Shown here: piece after piece, positions 23,531 to 36,110 of the stretch
Numbering within the stretch: position 1 is the first letter of the stretch
Layout of the letters: every line of letters starts with the position of its first letter
Assembly: GCA_036250195.1 (NCBI GenBank)
Contig: JAVHZZ010000004.1
Span: 144,155,729 to 144,219,728 of the forward strand
DNA: 64,000 bases
Source: Mixophyes australis
Taxonomy: Eukaryota > Chordata > Amphibia > Anura > Limnodynastidae
Reading direction: 5' to 3'
Made by a program: the position numbers and the translations under genes
The notes under the pieces: generated by a model
Told to the model about the DNA's origin: nothing
Database searches by the model: none
The model's input: only the letters and a program-made list of their open reading frames with translations

Positions 23531-23743
23531 ATCAATGATTTCATGGCAGTACGCTAGAAGTGCTGAGGATCGAGCTGGGTTGCATGAGCTGCTTCCAGGC
23601 CAGAAGTCTGACGAGAAGAACCAGCACTAGGAGGTGCTGGGAGGAGCCTTATCAATGAGAGGCAACCAATGGATGAGCGGAGCAGATGAGCACAGATGAG
23701 ACGATCACTCGCACATGCGCAGAGCCGTTTGCCGACCTGACAG

Positions 23744-23909
23744 CAGGGGCGGATCTAGATTTTTTTTTACGCTGGGCGATTTAGGGGGGGCAATTTTGTC
23801 CCCGCCCCCTTTTTGAAAACTCTTGCTGCCGACGGCTGCACACTATGTACAGGTCCGTTCGGCAGAGACAGGCAGCGAGAGTATGCTGTCCCCCCTGGAA
23901 CCGCCACTG
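23744..23909. mobile_element. hAT MITE, 166 bp
   Basis: CAGGGGCGGATCTAGA at the left and CCTGGAACCGCCACTG at the right form an imperfect inverted repeat (about 12 of 16). The 8-bp duplication CCTGACAG is perfect (23736-23743 and 23910-23917). It is inserted in the solo LTR. Confidence 0.9.
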
Positions 23910-24002
23910 CCTGACAGCCGGGCGAGAGAGCAGGGAATCAGGGATGAGTAGATGCTCAGGTTACCGGGTGGCAGCTGCGGGAGAGCGATGTGTGACAAAT
24001 AC

Positions 24003-25745
24003 TCTTCAACATTTAAATCGCAGATACAATCAAACTTTTATGCTAGATGTGTCATACATCAGAAATGATGGGTTGAAAGGTAAGGGGTAAGGCTATTTCT
24101 GGTGGAACTGCAGTGAGCTTTCAATGTTTCCCATCCCATTAAAAATGTAAATATATCTGGTGTTATATGGATGACAATTAAGGAAAGATATGTTTCCTCC
24201 GCCTCTACAGTATATACATATTTTTCAAGTTTGCTTTCATTTTTACCCATTCTTTAATGATGATTCAGTAATGTAATGTCTTTTGGAAAATTGACAGCTA
24301 GATTCAATATTTGAAATTCAGATTTAATAGCATAAAACCCAGTGATTAATTATGTAAAAGTAACAACAAAATAATACTGTATTCTAACAGAGCCCTAAAA
24401 ATACTGCCAAATAAACTTAGCACATTCAGCTTTTATATTCTTTAAAACATTGTATAAAATTAAACTTGTAAAACATTGCAGCCATGCAGTGCACATGCCT
24501 TTTAGTAACATGCAAAATGTATTTTTTACAAATGCACTTGCACATAGAAAGACTAGATTTATGGACACATTTATGGGGTTTTCCCTGCTTAGTAGGACAG
24601 TTTTTCACCATCCAGGCGCATTTTCTTTTTGGGTAAGTGCATTAATATATGCTCAAATACACATTATAAAATATTTAAACACACAAAAGTGGCATAAGTA
24701 ATAAAGACAGTCACTTTGTCCCGTCACACTCATGATTAATTTAAGACGTGAGTAAGGCTGGAACAAGCAGAATTTTAGGAAATAAATGTAGAAGTTACAT
24801 TTAATAAAAGGTGTGGCCTTAAAGAGATAGTAGACAGGACTTTGAAGTGACATTTTATTCGTTCCATTATTGTGCATTTCCGGCAGGCCACGCAATCCCA
24901 CAAAAGTTGGCAACGATTCATTTTACAGGGGCAAATTCAAAAACTATAGGTGAGCAGCCAGGTATGTGTTAGACATATAATAGACACATTTGTGCACATA
25001 TAAATGTATTGAGCAGACACATTTCTTTATGTTTGCATATAGCATGTATAATCTTCTGCAATTATAATCCTCAATTTCAAAACTATAAACTTCTCAGATC
25101 AGTAGCAAACTCTAAAATTGTACATAGAGCTTTACATAGAACTCAGATAGGTTGTCTAAACACATGTCCAAAATGCTTAGTAAGGTTATATTGACAACCT
25201 ACTGAATCTTACCGTACCTATCAATTCCAAAAACTCAGCTTGCTCACAACTTACAGCTAGAAAGATAGGACAGTGAAATCTTGTAAAATTTACATCTGTT
25301 TCACAGCCATTACAGCTAATGTGAAAAGTAATTTCATTTTTATTTATTGTAGAATGCACATGATATGGCACACATCATGGCCTTCAGAGGAATTGATGCA
25401 AAACAAGTGTCAAGGCCAAGGTCACAGTGGGGTTTCTGTCACAATATTATTGACAGAAATATCTGTCTGAAGGGGTGATAGGGATTTTTACTATGAACCT
25501 CATAACCCTGTGTTTTTTTTTATCATATACACACATGTATACATTTACAAACTGGTGACTGATTTAATGTTATGACTTGTATTTTACTCCTTAGGATTAC
25601 AACAATACTATTTTAATTATTTATTAATATTGGCTTCTGTCACTAAGTTATGAATTACGTATATTTATATATTTATGGAGGCACTTTATATTACATACTG
25701 TACATTGATTAAATAATACTTGTATGCCCTCTTCTATCTTGCGAC
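24003..25745. other. Anonymous AT-rich DNA
   Basis: No gene, structural RNA or known repeat is seen over 1.7 kb. Small open frames lack motifs. Confidence 0.55.
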
Positions 25746-25748
25746 TTA

Positions 25749-26156
25749 TACCCCATTCATACTGCACCAAAATCCTGGGTTTTTCCCGGGGCGAGCTCAA
25801 ATGACCCGGGTCTTGGTGCAGTATGAATGGTACAAGTGAAAAATCCCGGGTCTAAAAACCCGGGTCTTCAACCCGGGATTTATCGAGGGGTAATTCCCGG
25901 GTCGGACCCGGGTTGCCTGCACTATGAATGGTGCAACCCGGGTTTTTGCATAGTTGCATAGGGGGGAGAGAGAGAGAGGTTTTTTTTTATATTCCAGCTT
26001 TCAGCCAATGAAAAGTGCTCTGGTGATGACTCCCACAAATTGCCAGGGCACAGACTTGCAGTGAATGGTGTTTCTGAGCTGGGACGCTCCGAGCCCCTGC
26101 AAAAACCCGGCTTCAAAAACTCGGGATATTGCAGGGGCGGCAGTATGAAAGTGGTA
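25749..26156. mobile_element. GC-palindromic MITE
   Basis: Outer ends ACCCCATTCATACTGC and GCAGTATGAAAGTGGT form an inverted repeat. The interior is packed with CCCGGGT/ACCCGGG words in both orientations (25790-25940), and there is a second internal GCAGTATGAATGG, so it is strongly self-complementary. The flanks TTATA and TATAA make the exact duplication ambiguous. No coding capacity. Confidence 0.7.
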
Positions 26157-26159
26157 TAA

Positions 26160-26540
26160 TATACCTTACATCAAAGATATATAAAGTTCAAAAACACTAC
26201 TCATGCAAGTAGCTTTATATTCTCCTTCACTATTGTGGGATTTTTCAGAATGGTGATCCAGGTTGTTTGACATTTCGTGCCATTGAACAGATCTCCATAG
26301 GTAAAAGAGGAGGGGATCGTCTGGTTATATGAAGTAAGAAAAAATCCTTTTACATATATGAAACTAATACTCTGATTCCTCATGGTTTTAGTAATGGGCT
26401 GTAATGTGTTTTTAGCTGAAAACTGAAATGACTTCTATTTGGCTTATTGTGTTTGTCTTTAAATTATGTGGATCATAGTTTAGTGACCTATGTCAATTAT
26501 CTTGATTGCATCCCTACTTATATTTCTTAAAATGAGGTTG
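26160..26540. other. Anonymous DNA
   Basis: Nothing recognised. Confidence 0.5.
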
Positions 26541-26957
26541 GAATATTGTATGTTCCCTGAATGTCCTGAGGAACCAGCAATCTGAAACATATAGCAGGGG
26601 AACACACTGCATGCTTTAATTTTCCTGTGATCCTGTAAGTGTAATTCTTTCCCTTGTGATTAAAGATTTGAAGACACTTGATCTATGGAAGTCTCTTTAC
26701 GTTCAGCGCTCTGCCTGTATGCATATATCTTATCTTTAGTGTGGCAGTGAAAGGGTAAAAGTCTGGAGGCAGCAGCCGCGACAGCAAATGCTGTATTGTG
26801 GACTTATACAAGTGTTAGGGATAATGCTTTATCTATTCTCTTTACATTACTATTATACCTGACATCAATTCCACTTCTTGGACATTTTTGTATATTTTTT
26901 TTTACTATGTACCTGTATTGTATGTGTTATTACATGATGTGTATTCTAAATAAAAAA
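26541..26957 (+). repeat. Possible 3' tail of an older retroposon
   Basis: Contains CCTGAGGAACC, then GATTAAAGATTTGAAGACAC and TTCAGCGCTCTGCC, and finishes TCTAAATAAAAAA, a polyadenylation-signal-like end. The following L1 inserted exactly in this A-rich end. The family is not identified and the left limit is arbitrary. Confidence 0.35.
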
Positions 26958-26966
26958 TGAGTTGTG

Positions 26967-29900
26967 TGCTTTCCAATACAGGTTCTTCGGACCCCCGAAT
27001 CAGCGCTGATCTAGATCCCGGATTCTCCACAGAGGACTCGACTTAATAGTACTCATCTATGTAACTGTTATTTTTTTGTTGAGTCTGTTAGTTAACACAC
27101 CCTGATACTATTGTTTCCAATAACTCTTGTTTGATGTTTCAAATAATGTTTTCTCTTTTGTAAAAAGTCTGTTTAATAGCCCGTCAGTGTGATGTTATAT
27201 GGAGCTCATGTTTACACAGTGAGTCCTCCCTAAGTTATATTATTTTGACAAGGGTATTCTAGATAGGTTATTGTTACCCAATAACTGCCTTTTGATATGT
27301 CCACTATTCTAGAGATGTTGTTAGTCCTCGTAGACGCTGTTGATTTAAAACATGTTACTGTTGTTGTGTCCACTCGATTCTTAGATTTTCCCCTATACAA
27401 ATCCTGATCCTCTAAAACGCACACATTTAATCTCTTCCTGACCTGATGAGAGACCCTCCCCGATTGTTTATAGTCGTTAACCCACTTTTGCAATGTTGCC
27501 CACTTCGCTGCATGTCCCCCCCCCATACTTCACTTTATTATATTAGACATGATTTTATGCCATTTCAAATGTTACGCCATTGTCCATAGGGAGTTTCGGG
27601 ATATAGGTCTTGGGCCTCCCCTTGGACATGGCATCATCCCCAAAATGCCCCCTCAGATCATGATCCCTTCCCCAAGGTTCACCATACTTTCCCCCCTTTC
27701 AACTTGACAATTTTGTTAGCTTGTTCTGGTTCTTGACTGTCACTTGGACTGCCAGTCACGACCCCCACGAACCCCATTGACACACAGGATGTGTCTTCCA
27801 CATAGGCTTAAACCGGAGTCTGGGACCCACTTCTCCGGTCCCTTCCCCTCCCCTTCCTCCCCCTTCATACTAACATCTCTTCTGATTCAGCCTCTTTGTC
27901 TAGCTTGCAGACTTACCTCATTAAGCTTTCCTTCTTTACACCCTCCATGACTATCAAGATAATATCTTTAAATGTTAACGGTCTCAATGCCCCACAGAAA
28001 CGCACCATGGCGCTCCAAGAATTAAAACGCCTGAAGGCTCACATAGTCCTCTTGCAGGAAACACATTTCACAATCGCACCCAAGCCTTACAAATAGAACC
28101 TTTCCGCATGCATTTTATTCTACCTCCCCTCGCAAAACTAGCGGTACTGCTATCCTAGTCCATCAGTCAGTTCCATTAACTGTACATTCTACAATAACAG
28201 ATGACCAAGGCAGATATACAATACTGATTGGATCTATTTCACAAACGCCCATAACCATAGCGACTCTCTATGCTCCTAATGTGGGACAGGGATCCTTCTT
28301 TTCAGATTTCTTCGCTAAACTTTTTCAGTCAGCTAAGGGACACGTCATTCTGGGTGGAGACTTCAATGTCACGTTGGATCCAAAGCTAGACCGCTCTCCT
28401 CCGTCACCCTCCTCCTTGCGGACCTCTAGAGACTCTCGTCATCTCTGCTCCCTAATAAAGCTGTATGATCTCTATGACTCTTGGCGGGTCTTGAACTCTT
28501 CTGCTCGTGCATACACACATTTCTCCGTCCCTCACAACGTCCATACACGCATTGACATGATTTTTACAGATAAATCTTCCACCTCCTCCCTGCGCTCTTC
28601 GGCTATAATCCCAGTTACCTGGTCAGATCACGCTGCGGTCTCTCTTAATGTCGATATCCTTCCCGCAGTCCGCCCTCATCGATCCTGGCGCATGCATGAC
28701 ACCCTTGTCACCAAACCGGAAAACTTACAGAAAGTGTCACAGTCAATCGAGGAATTCAAGAACTTCAACTCCTCCCCGGATATCTCGCACTCTGTTATAT
28801 GGGAGGCTCATAAAGCCACTATCCGAGGCCTCTTAATTAGCATGTCATCAGCCCAGAAAAAAGTTCACTTAGCTCGGATTCAAGGTTTCGAATCTGAGCT
28901 TCTCTCCCTCACCAAGAAGCATCAACGCTACCCAAAACGCAAAACTTATCTCAGAATCCTAGCTGTAAAAGCTCAGTTACAGCAACTCTTGTCCACTAAA
29001 GCAGCCAATACCCTGAAATGGCTCCGCCAAAGATTCTACGAGAAAGGAAATAAAGCTGACGCCCTCTTGGCCCGTAGTTTACGTACCAAACGGACCCGCA
29101 ACAGAATTATTCATATTCTAGACGCCTCCTCCTGTAAGCAATTTGATCCACAAAAAATAGCTAACCGGTTCCAGGAATTTTACTCCAAACTGTACGACCT
29201 TCAATCTGACGCTCCCCCCCCTAGAGACCTCAGATTTCGCATTAAAACGTTCTTAAATACTTGTGGTCTACCAGCGCTAAGCGTATCCCAATCTACCTCA
29301 CTTAGTCAGGATATATCTGCGGACGAATTGAAACTTACGGTCAAATCTCTGAGAAATACCTCCGCCCCGGGCCCGGATGGTCTCACGGCCATATATTACA
29401 AATAGTTGCTCCCTGTCCTTTCACCCATGCTCCTAGATCTTTTTAACTCGATCCTCAAGGGCCAAAAGTTTGACAGCGCCACCACCAGAGCCAATGATCC
29501 CGAAGGAGGGTAAGGATCCTAGCCTGTGTGCAAGTTATCGCCCAATATCATTACTAAATACTGATTTGAAACTCTTCGCTAAGATTTTGGCAAACCGCTT
29601 GGCCGGTGTGATCCCCTGCTTGGTCTACCCTGACCAGGTAGATTTCATTCCCAAACGCCAGGCAGCCGATAACACAAGGAAAGTCATCAACTTAATCCAT
29701 GCTTCAAATAAGCTTAAAACCCCGGCTCTGGTGCTCGCGCTTGACGCTGAAAAAGCCTTTGACCGGGTTTCATGGCCTTTCATGCGCGAGGTTCTCAAAG
29801 CATCAAACATTCAAGGTCCCTTCCTCAATGGAATTGCCTCTCTCTACTTCAACCCCTCAGCAACGGTCCTGGCTAACGGATGTGCTTCTGCGGCTTTCTC

Positions 29901-32123
29901 AATTCGGAATGGTACCAGACAGGGATGCCCCCTCTCTCCCCTCCTCTTTGCCCTAATGATGGAACCTCTGGCCTCCAGGATTCGCCTCAACCCTAATATA
30001 TCTGGCATTTCCACAGGTTTAAGATCGGCGAAACTAGCCCTGTATGCAGACGACGTCCTTCTAACCCTTACAAACCCCCATGTCTCTGTCCCGTCTGTTT
30101 TTGCTGAAATTAACGAGTACGGTCTCCTTTCAAACTTTAAAATCAACTCCGATAAGACTGAAGCCTTAGCCCTTAATCTCCAACCGAACACCCAAACTCA
30201 CTTGCAAGACACCTTCAAATTTCACTGGCAACCCCATCACATTAAATACCTAGGTGTCAATCTCACCAAAACATATGATCGTCTATTTTTGGCCAACTTT
30301 CCCCCACTAGTAGCCGCCCTGAAGCGCGATCTTAAGTCCTGGTCCCCAAGGTATATTTCTTGGATTGGTAGAGTGGCTTCAGTTAAGATGAATATTCTAC
30401 CAAGGATTCTTTACCTTTTCCAGACTCTCCCTGTACGCGTCCCATCACTCTTTCTGAAAGATCTCCAGGCAAGTATCTCACAATTTATATGGTCCGGCCG
30501 TCGTCCTAGAGTTCGTCTTAAAGTTCTCTTTCGTCACTCCCAGAATGGTGGTTTGGGGCTACCGTGCCTCCATAAATACTACCTGGCGTCACACCTCACC
30601 CAAGCCGTTCTTTCTCATTCTCCCCCCCAAACTAGGCTTTGGGTCGACACAGAGGCTGACCTCCTCCAGATGCTATCTCCCAGTATTTTGTTCTGGCTAG
30701 ACCCTAAGGACCTTCCTCCCCTGCTCTCCCTCCCCCCTACAGTTCGCTTCTCTATTGAAATTTGGAGATATAGCACCCGCACTTTTAAACTCTTGTCTAA
30801 CCCCAAGCGGATGTTCCCTCTTTGGCATAACCCCTCTTTCCCTCCAGGGGTCAACCCAAAATCTTTCTCCCAATGGACAAAACAGAATATTTTGTTTCTT
30901 TCCGATATTGTCCCAATGGGTTTTTTTCCGACCTTTGCTGATCTTCGTAAGCGTTTCCATCTCTCGTCCTCCGTGTTTTACCAATATCTTCAAATTCGTC
31001 ACATTTTCTCCTCCTTAATAGACCCTCGTGCTCCTCACAATCGCTCCCCCCTAGAAACCTTCTGTAAAAACAAAACGTCTTCTAAAGGCTTGATATCTAC
31101 CTTCTATTCTCTACTATTGAATCATAATCTGCCTGACAAGGAGACTCATGAGCTTCGCTGGGAGGAGGAGATGGCCGAGTCTCTGGATCCTGAGGAATGG
31201 ACTGAGATACGTGAGGCAGTCGCCAAATCCTCCATCTGTACAACCGTTAAAGAAAACTCCTACAAACTATTATTCCGGTGGTATTTAGTCCCTTCCAGAC
31301 TGAAAACAATCTATCCGGCATCTTCGGACCTCTGCTGGCGCAACTGTGGCCAGCGTGGCTCTCTGTCCCACATCTGGTGGAGCTGCCCAAATATCATCCC
31401 CTTCTGGAAAGAGGTAGCTGACCTTATTTATAAAGTGTCAAATCTAAGATCTCCATTCCATCTTTCATACTTTCTCCTCCCTCGACTACCCCCCGACACC
31501 CACAAAATTATGTGGTTACTCCCGGGCCATATCCTGACCGCAGCCAGATGCTTAACAGCCAAGAAATGGAAACAATCAGAGAGCCCTTCTGTTTTGGAAC
31601 TAATTCAAAGTGTTTGGCAAATACACAACCTAGAGCACATGACTAGTGTAGCTAATGATCGCCCTTACAAATTTCTCTCCACATGGCACAGATGGCAAGA
31701 TTACTTCTCTGCTACACCTTCCCCTTCTTAAAGAATGAAAACAACGTTTCCTTGGTAATTGTCTGCGCTAAGTCTTGCTAGGTTCTGCCTCCCCTTTCTC
31801 CTTCTTCTTTGCTCTTCCCCTTACTAACATCCCCTCCTCCCCCCCCCCCTCCCAAACTGCCTCCCCCCTATGTTTCTCTTCCACTATTTCCTCTCCCTTT
31901 CCCCCTCATGGTACTTCGGATATCTCATAACCATATCTCTTGACTCTCGTTTTTTTGCATATTACTAATCCTGCGGACCATTACGTTTGTGATGGCTCCG
32001 AGTTCTATGCCTCACCTGTTTTTCAAACTATTGTTGTTAATATTGTTATGAATTGTTTGAGCATAACAAATACTGTACCGTTTATACTTGACAAAAATCT
32101 GAATAAAAATATATTTAAAAAAA
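26967..32123 (+). mobile_element. L1-type LINE, 5.2 kb, with 19-bp target duplication
   Basis: Bounded by the perfect 19-bp direct repeat AAATAAAAAATGAGTTGTG at 26948-26966 and 32124-32142. The 3' end is A-rich after GAATAAAAATA. Because the duplication gives the true 5' end, the element has only about 980 bp before ORF2, which holds no recognisable ORF1. The 3' UTR (31732-32123) is pyrimidine-rich, with CCCCCCCCCC near 31840. ORF2 is inactive. Confidence 0.92.
27947..31731 (+). pseudogene. L1 ORF2 (endonuclease-reverse transcriptase), broken
   Basis: The APE-type endonuclease begins MTIKIISLNVNGLN at 27947, with LLQETHF following. ILGGDFNVTLD lies near 28345 and VTWSDHA near 28615-28640. 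Reverse transcriptase: SYRPISLLNTD near 29535, LALDAEKAFDRVSW near 29730, GTRQGCPLSPLLFAL near 29912 and catalytic LYADDVLL at 30041-30064. A C-terminal CX3CX7HX4C knuckle (CWRNCGQRGSLSHIWWSC) lies near 31332-31388. Frame breaks: a shift near 28094-28130, TAG at 29403 and a shift near 29465. The last 753 codons (29470-31731) are open. Total length of about 1,260 codons is normal for L1 ORF2. The enzyme nicks the target DNA and reverse-transcribes the element RNA in place. Confidence 0.93.
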
Positions 32124-32142
32124 AAATAAAAAATGAGTTGTG

Positions 32143-34169
32143 CTATTTTTAGTGCCAAAAAGGTACAGGTGTTAAATATAGATGAGCAAAGCTGTAGCAT
32201 CAAGTTGTGCTAATCAAGTTTTACAGTAGAACAGCCCATTTTGCAGCGGTGCAAAGTCTCAAAAATACAATCTAGGATCCAATTTTGCCTTGTCACTTTC
32301 TGCGGCAGTGTCATTCTGCACTCTTTTTGTACTGAATTTGTCTATATAAATAGAGCTAAGGGGATGGCAACTGTCAACTCATTGTGCTGTGAAGTGTGGT
32401 TGCGGTAAGATTCCACTGGTGAAATTTGCAAAATTTATCATACAAATGCTGAATGAGGAGATTATTTGATGGAACAATTTTGAATATTTTGTTAATGTTG
32501 TAGTCATTGTACACAAGGTGCTCTCTCATATATAGTACAGTATATATTTGTTAGCCATAATTCTATAGTTTTAACTTCACCAGGTATACATACTTGGTAA
32601 ACGTTTCTGAAAAACGTATCACCTCAGAAAATATCCGAACTGTCAAATTGTTGTGACAGTTCTGAAAAGGGAAAAATTCTCCTTGTCAATAACACTCTTC
32701 CCCACCTCTCGTTTCCATCCCCAATAACGCCCTGTTATTCTGTACATCAAGGTACAAGATTTTGATCATGTTAGTTTGTTCTTGTTTTTTTTATTGTCGT
32801 GCCCAAAATTCATGGCTCCCTGGAGGTACAGGTCAAGCTACTGAAAGTCACATATTAGTAAGCAGTTAACTGAAGGTTCAAGAGCAAGTGATCCTTTATC
32901 ATATTAAGCAGGTTTAGCTAAATCTGTCAGTGTAACCTGAGGTATTGGCTTATTAAAAAGTAAAGATATATCATTTAGTCAGTTTAACATTAAAGTTAAA
33001 CCAATCTTTAAAAAAGGACTTTGATTGTTAAAGAGGACGGGGAACTCTATTATCGTACCCCAATGACGATTTCAGGGCCGTATTAACAGAAGTGTGCGCA
33101 CCAGATCATTTCTCGCAATATCTTGTGTGATACTTTGTAGTTAATTGAATGTTTGCAACGTGGACTTCCACACAGACGTGGTTTGTGTGCTATATAAATG
33201 GGTAACATCCTAAATTGTATATAGATATGCTGATGTCTTTCTATACTAATGCCCAGCATAGCCACAAAAGTTGGTTGCTAAAGAGATTTTTTTATGTGGA
33301 ATAAATCCAGGTAACTGGAGTCTGCTGTATTATATGTTGCTAGTAACTATAGTTCTGGTTAAGGTGTTAAGACAGAATTACAGAAATATGGTATTGGACA
33401 GCGAGTAATTTCAAAAATATTTTCTGGACAATCAAACCAAGACTGGTGGAGTTTCACTATTAAAATCCCCACCTAATTAGTTTTCAACTGCCCACATAGG
33501 GAGTGAACACGTCCCCATCCTGCTCTTGAAACCAACATTGGGAGGTATGACCTAATCCAAAAGATCTAACAGAAATATAATATTCCAGGTTGCATCATTT
33601 GAATTTTCCTTGACTTAAAAATAATTGTATTTCTAATGCTGGGTACTCACAGGCATTTTATTTGCAAGTTCAAATGAACGTCAAACCTCATGTGAAATAC
33701 AAATGTATGCCATGGTTGTTGACTAGTATTTTTACTTGCATTCGGAAGGATATTGCAGGTAACTCCACTGACCTCTATTCATTTAACTTGTGTTAAATGG
33801 AGCAAGAAGCATGCAGAAAACCGCAATACATCCAAATGCAATTAAAAACATGTGTGGGTATGCAGATATTGGAAACAATGGGTTCCATTGTCAGACTACT
33901 TACTTGCATTGTACTAGTAATAGAAATAGTGGGTATGAAGCCTTTCCTCAGGAGAGTGTGGAACACTGAATCGATCATTGGGCATTACTCTGTAACATAT
34001 TTTATACTTCATTAAATGTTTTGATATTTTTTTTAAGCCTGTGCTGGTCTGTTCATATACACTGAACATCCATGGACTTATTTTTATTTTTATGGCCTGT
34101 GCACGGTTTAAATGATGTGATTTGAGTGCATTCCTTCTTGGAATATTGCTGTCTCTTTATATATATACA
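32143..34169. other. Anonymous DNA
   Basis: Two kilobases of AT-rich DNA without recognisable genes. CAGGGCCGTATTAA near 33074 resembles a hAT terminus but has no partner nearby. Confidence 0.5.
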
Positions 34170-34499
34170 TACATGTGGGCAGCACGGTGGCCAGGGCCGG
34201 ACTGGCCATCTGGCACTTCTGGCAAATGCCAGAAGGGCCGATGGCTATATGGGCCGGCCCGACTCCTCCTGTCTTTTTGGTGGCTGGTTCCTCCCCGGGA
34301 ACCAGCCACCTCTGTTGCGCGCTCCTCAGCTCCCTCCCTGTTATGCTGTGCACTGTCTCTCACCCCCTCTCCCAGCAGCCCCTACCCCACTGGCTCTCTC
34401 ACACTCATGATCACTCTCATGGGGGAGGGGGGGGGGGTCGCGGGGGTGCCACGATTTTCACGGGGGGGGGGGGGGGTCGCGGGGGTGCCGCGAGTTGTG

Positions 34500-35325
34500 G
34501 GGATTATGTGGGAGAGAGCCAGTGGGGTAGGGTCTGCTGGGAGAGGGGGTGAGAGAGGTGAAGGGGGTGCTGGGAGAGGGGTGAGAGCCAGGGGGTAGGG
34601 GCTGCTGGGAGAGGGAGTGAGAGACCCAGGGGGGAAGTAGTGCTGGGAGAGTGGGTGAGAGAGACAAAGGGGAAGGGGGTGCTGGGAGAGGGGTGAGAAA
34701 GCCAAAGGAGAAGGGGGTGCTGGGAGAGGGGTGAGAGAGCCAGGGGGAAGGGGGTGCTGGGAGAGGGTGAGAGAGCCAGGGGGTAGGGAGTTCTGGGAGA
34801 GGGGTGAGAGAGCCAGGGGGTAGGGGGTGCTGGGAGAGGGGGTGAGAGAGCCAGGGGGGGCTGGGAGAGGGGTGAGAGTGCCAGGGGGTAGAGGGCACTG
34901 GAAGAGGGGGTGAGAGAGCCAGGGGGTAGGGGGTGCTGGGAGAGGGGGTGAGAGAGCCAGGGGGTGCTGGGAGAGGGGTAAGAGAGCCAGGGGGTAGGGG
35001 GGACTGGAAGAGGGGATGAGAGAGCCATGGGGAAGGGGGTGCAGGAAGAGGGGTGAGAGAGCCAGGGAGGTAGGGGGTGCAGGAAGAGGGGTGAGAGAGC
35101 CAGGGGGATAGAGGGTGCAGGAAGAGGGGTGAGAGAGCCAGGGGGGTAGAGGGTGCAGGAAGAGGGGTGAGAGAGCCAGGGGGTAGAGGGTGCAGGAAGA
35201 CGTGTGAGTGCCAGGGGGGTAGACAGTGCAGGAAGATGTGTGAGAGCGCCAGGAGAGAAGGTGGTGCAGGAAGATGTGTGAGAGAGCCAGGGGAGAAGGT
35301 GGTGCAGGGGGCTAAGTGAGAGGGT
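34500..35325. repeat. G-rich minisatellite, unit about 38-40 bp
   Basis: About 20 diverged copies of GGTGAGAGAGCCAGGGGG followed by TAGGGGGTGCTGGGAGAG. Later copies change CTGGGAGAG to CAGGAAGAG. It is preceded by G-runs at 34422-34490. On the C-rich strand it reads as a long Pro/Ser/Leu frame, which is an artefact. The G-runs could form quadruplexes. Confidence 0.93.
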
Positions 35326-35964
35326 CAAAGGAGAAGATAGTGCAGGGGCACAGGTAAAAGAAAGTGTAAAGGGAGAGACATCTTAAGAATGGGAATGTCA
35401 GGGATGCCATCATCATAAAACACAAGTAGTAACGAACAATGGGAATGCACAGAGGGGACAAGTGTTACAAAAAATAAAAAATCAAGCCTTCATACTCCAT
35501 TCACTTATATTTTCCATAACCCCACTTCTAAATTTCCGCTTCGACCACTGCCCTCTGTTCCTGCTCCCGACTGCCTGTGTGAGTTGACAGCTGCGGATCC
35601 CTCCTTGCCCAGCGTGCCCAGTAAGAGAACAGAACACAGAATGCCATAATCAGGTAAGTTCATATATTTTCTCGTGTGCAATGTGTTTTTAACCATCCTT
35701 TCATGAACTGGGGGCACTACTGTGTATCCAATGACGTTTAAAACACTATGTATTGCTTATTATTGCGCTGTAATGTTTCTTGCATATCTATCTGTACAGA
35801 GATTTTTAATTAAGAGGAAAAAACATTGCTTGTCATAAATTTTATCTGTGATTGTGTCAATATATATATTTTTGTTTGCATTGTAAATGGTGTATTAAGC
35901 TGCTCCTGGGACTCACACTCTCAGTATCTGATATGCTGTACCAATTTTTATTTGTGAATGAGTT

Positions 35965-36110
35965 TTTGTTTGGGCACTACTAATGATTTGGGGGCACTAC
36001 TATGGCATAATGTTATTTGGGGACACTATTGTGGCATAATATGACCTTGGGGCACTACGATGTGGCATAATATGACCTTGGGGCACTACGGTGTGACATA
36101 ATATGAACTT
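35965..36110. repeat. Short tandem repeat, unit about 33 bp
   Basis: About four to five copies of a GGGGCACTAC...GTGGCATAATATGACCTT unit within the same hAT. Confidence 0.85.

Larger units (their letters stand above)
19019..23997 (-). mobile_element. Solo LTR carrying two nested hAT elements
   Basis: Starts TGTCAGGATTCAC, ends GATGTGTGACA and is flanked by the perfect 5-bp duplication AATAC (19014-19018 and 23998-24002). Removing the hATs 19153-22948 and 23744-23909 with one duplication each leaves about 1,001 bp of continuous LTR. The words GCAGAATCTAAC, GGTATTCACCAGGGA and CCCGCAAAG match the antisense end of the LTRs at 59209 and 62290, giving the orientation. No gag or pol remains. Confidence 0.92.

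Noticed and set aside
33073..33090. Isolated hAT-like terminus CAGGGCCGTATTAA
   Set aside because: No matching right end or 8-bp duplication within several kilobases.
34504..35328. Long proline/serine-rich open frame (274 codons, minus strand)
   Set aside because: It is the C-rich strand of a 38-40-bp minisatellite inside a hAT; the peptide simply repeats the unit.
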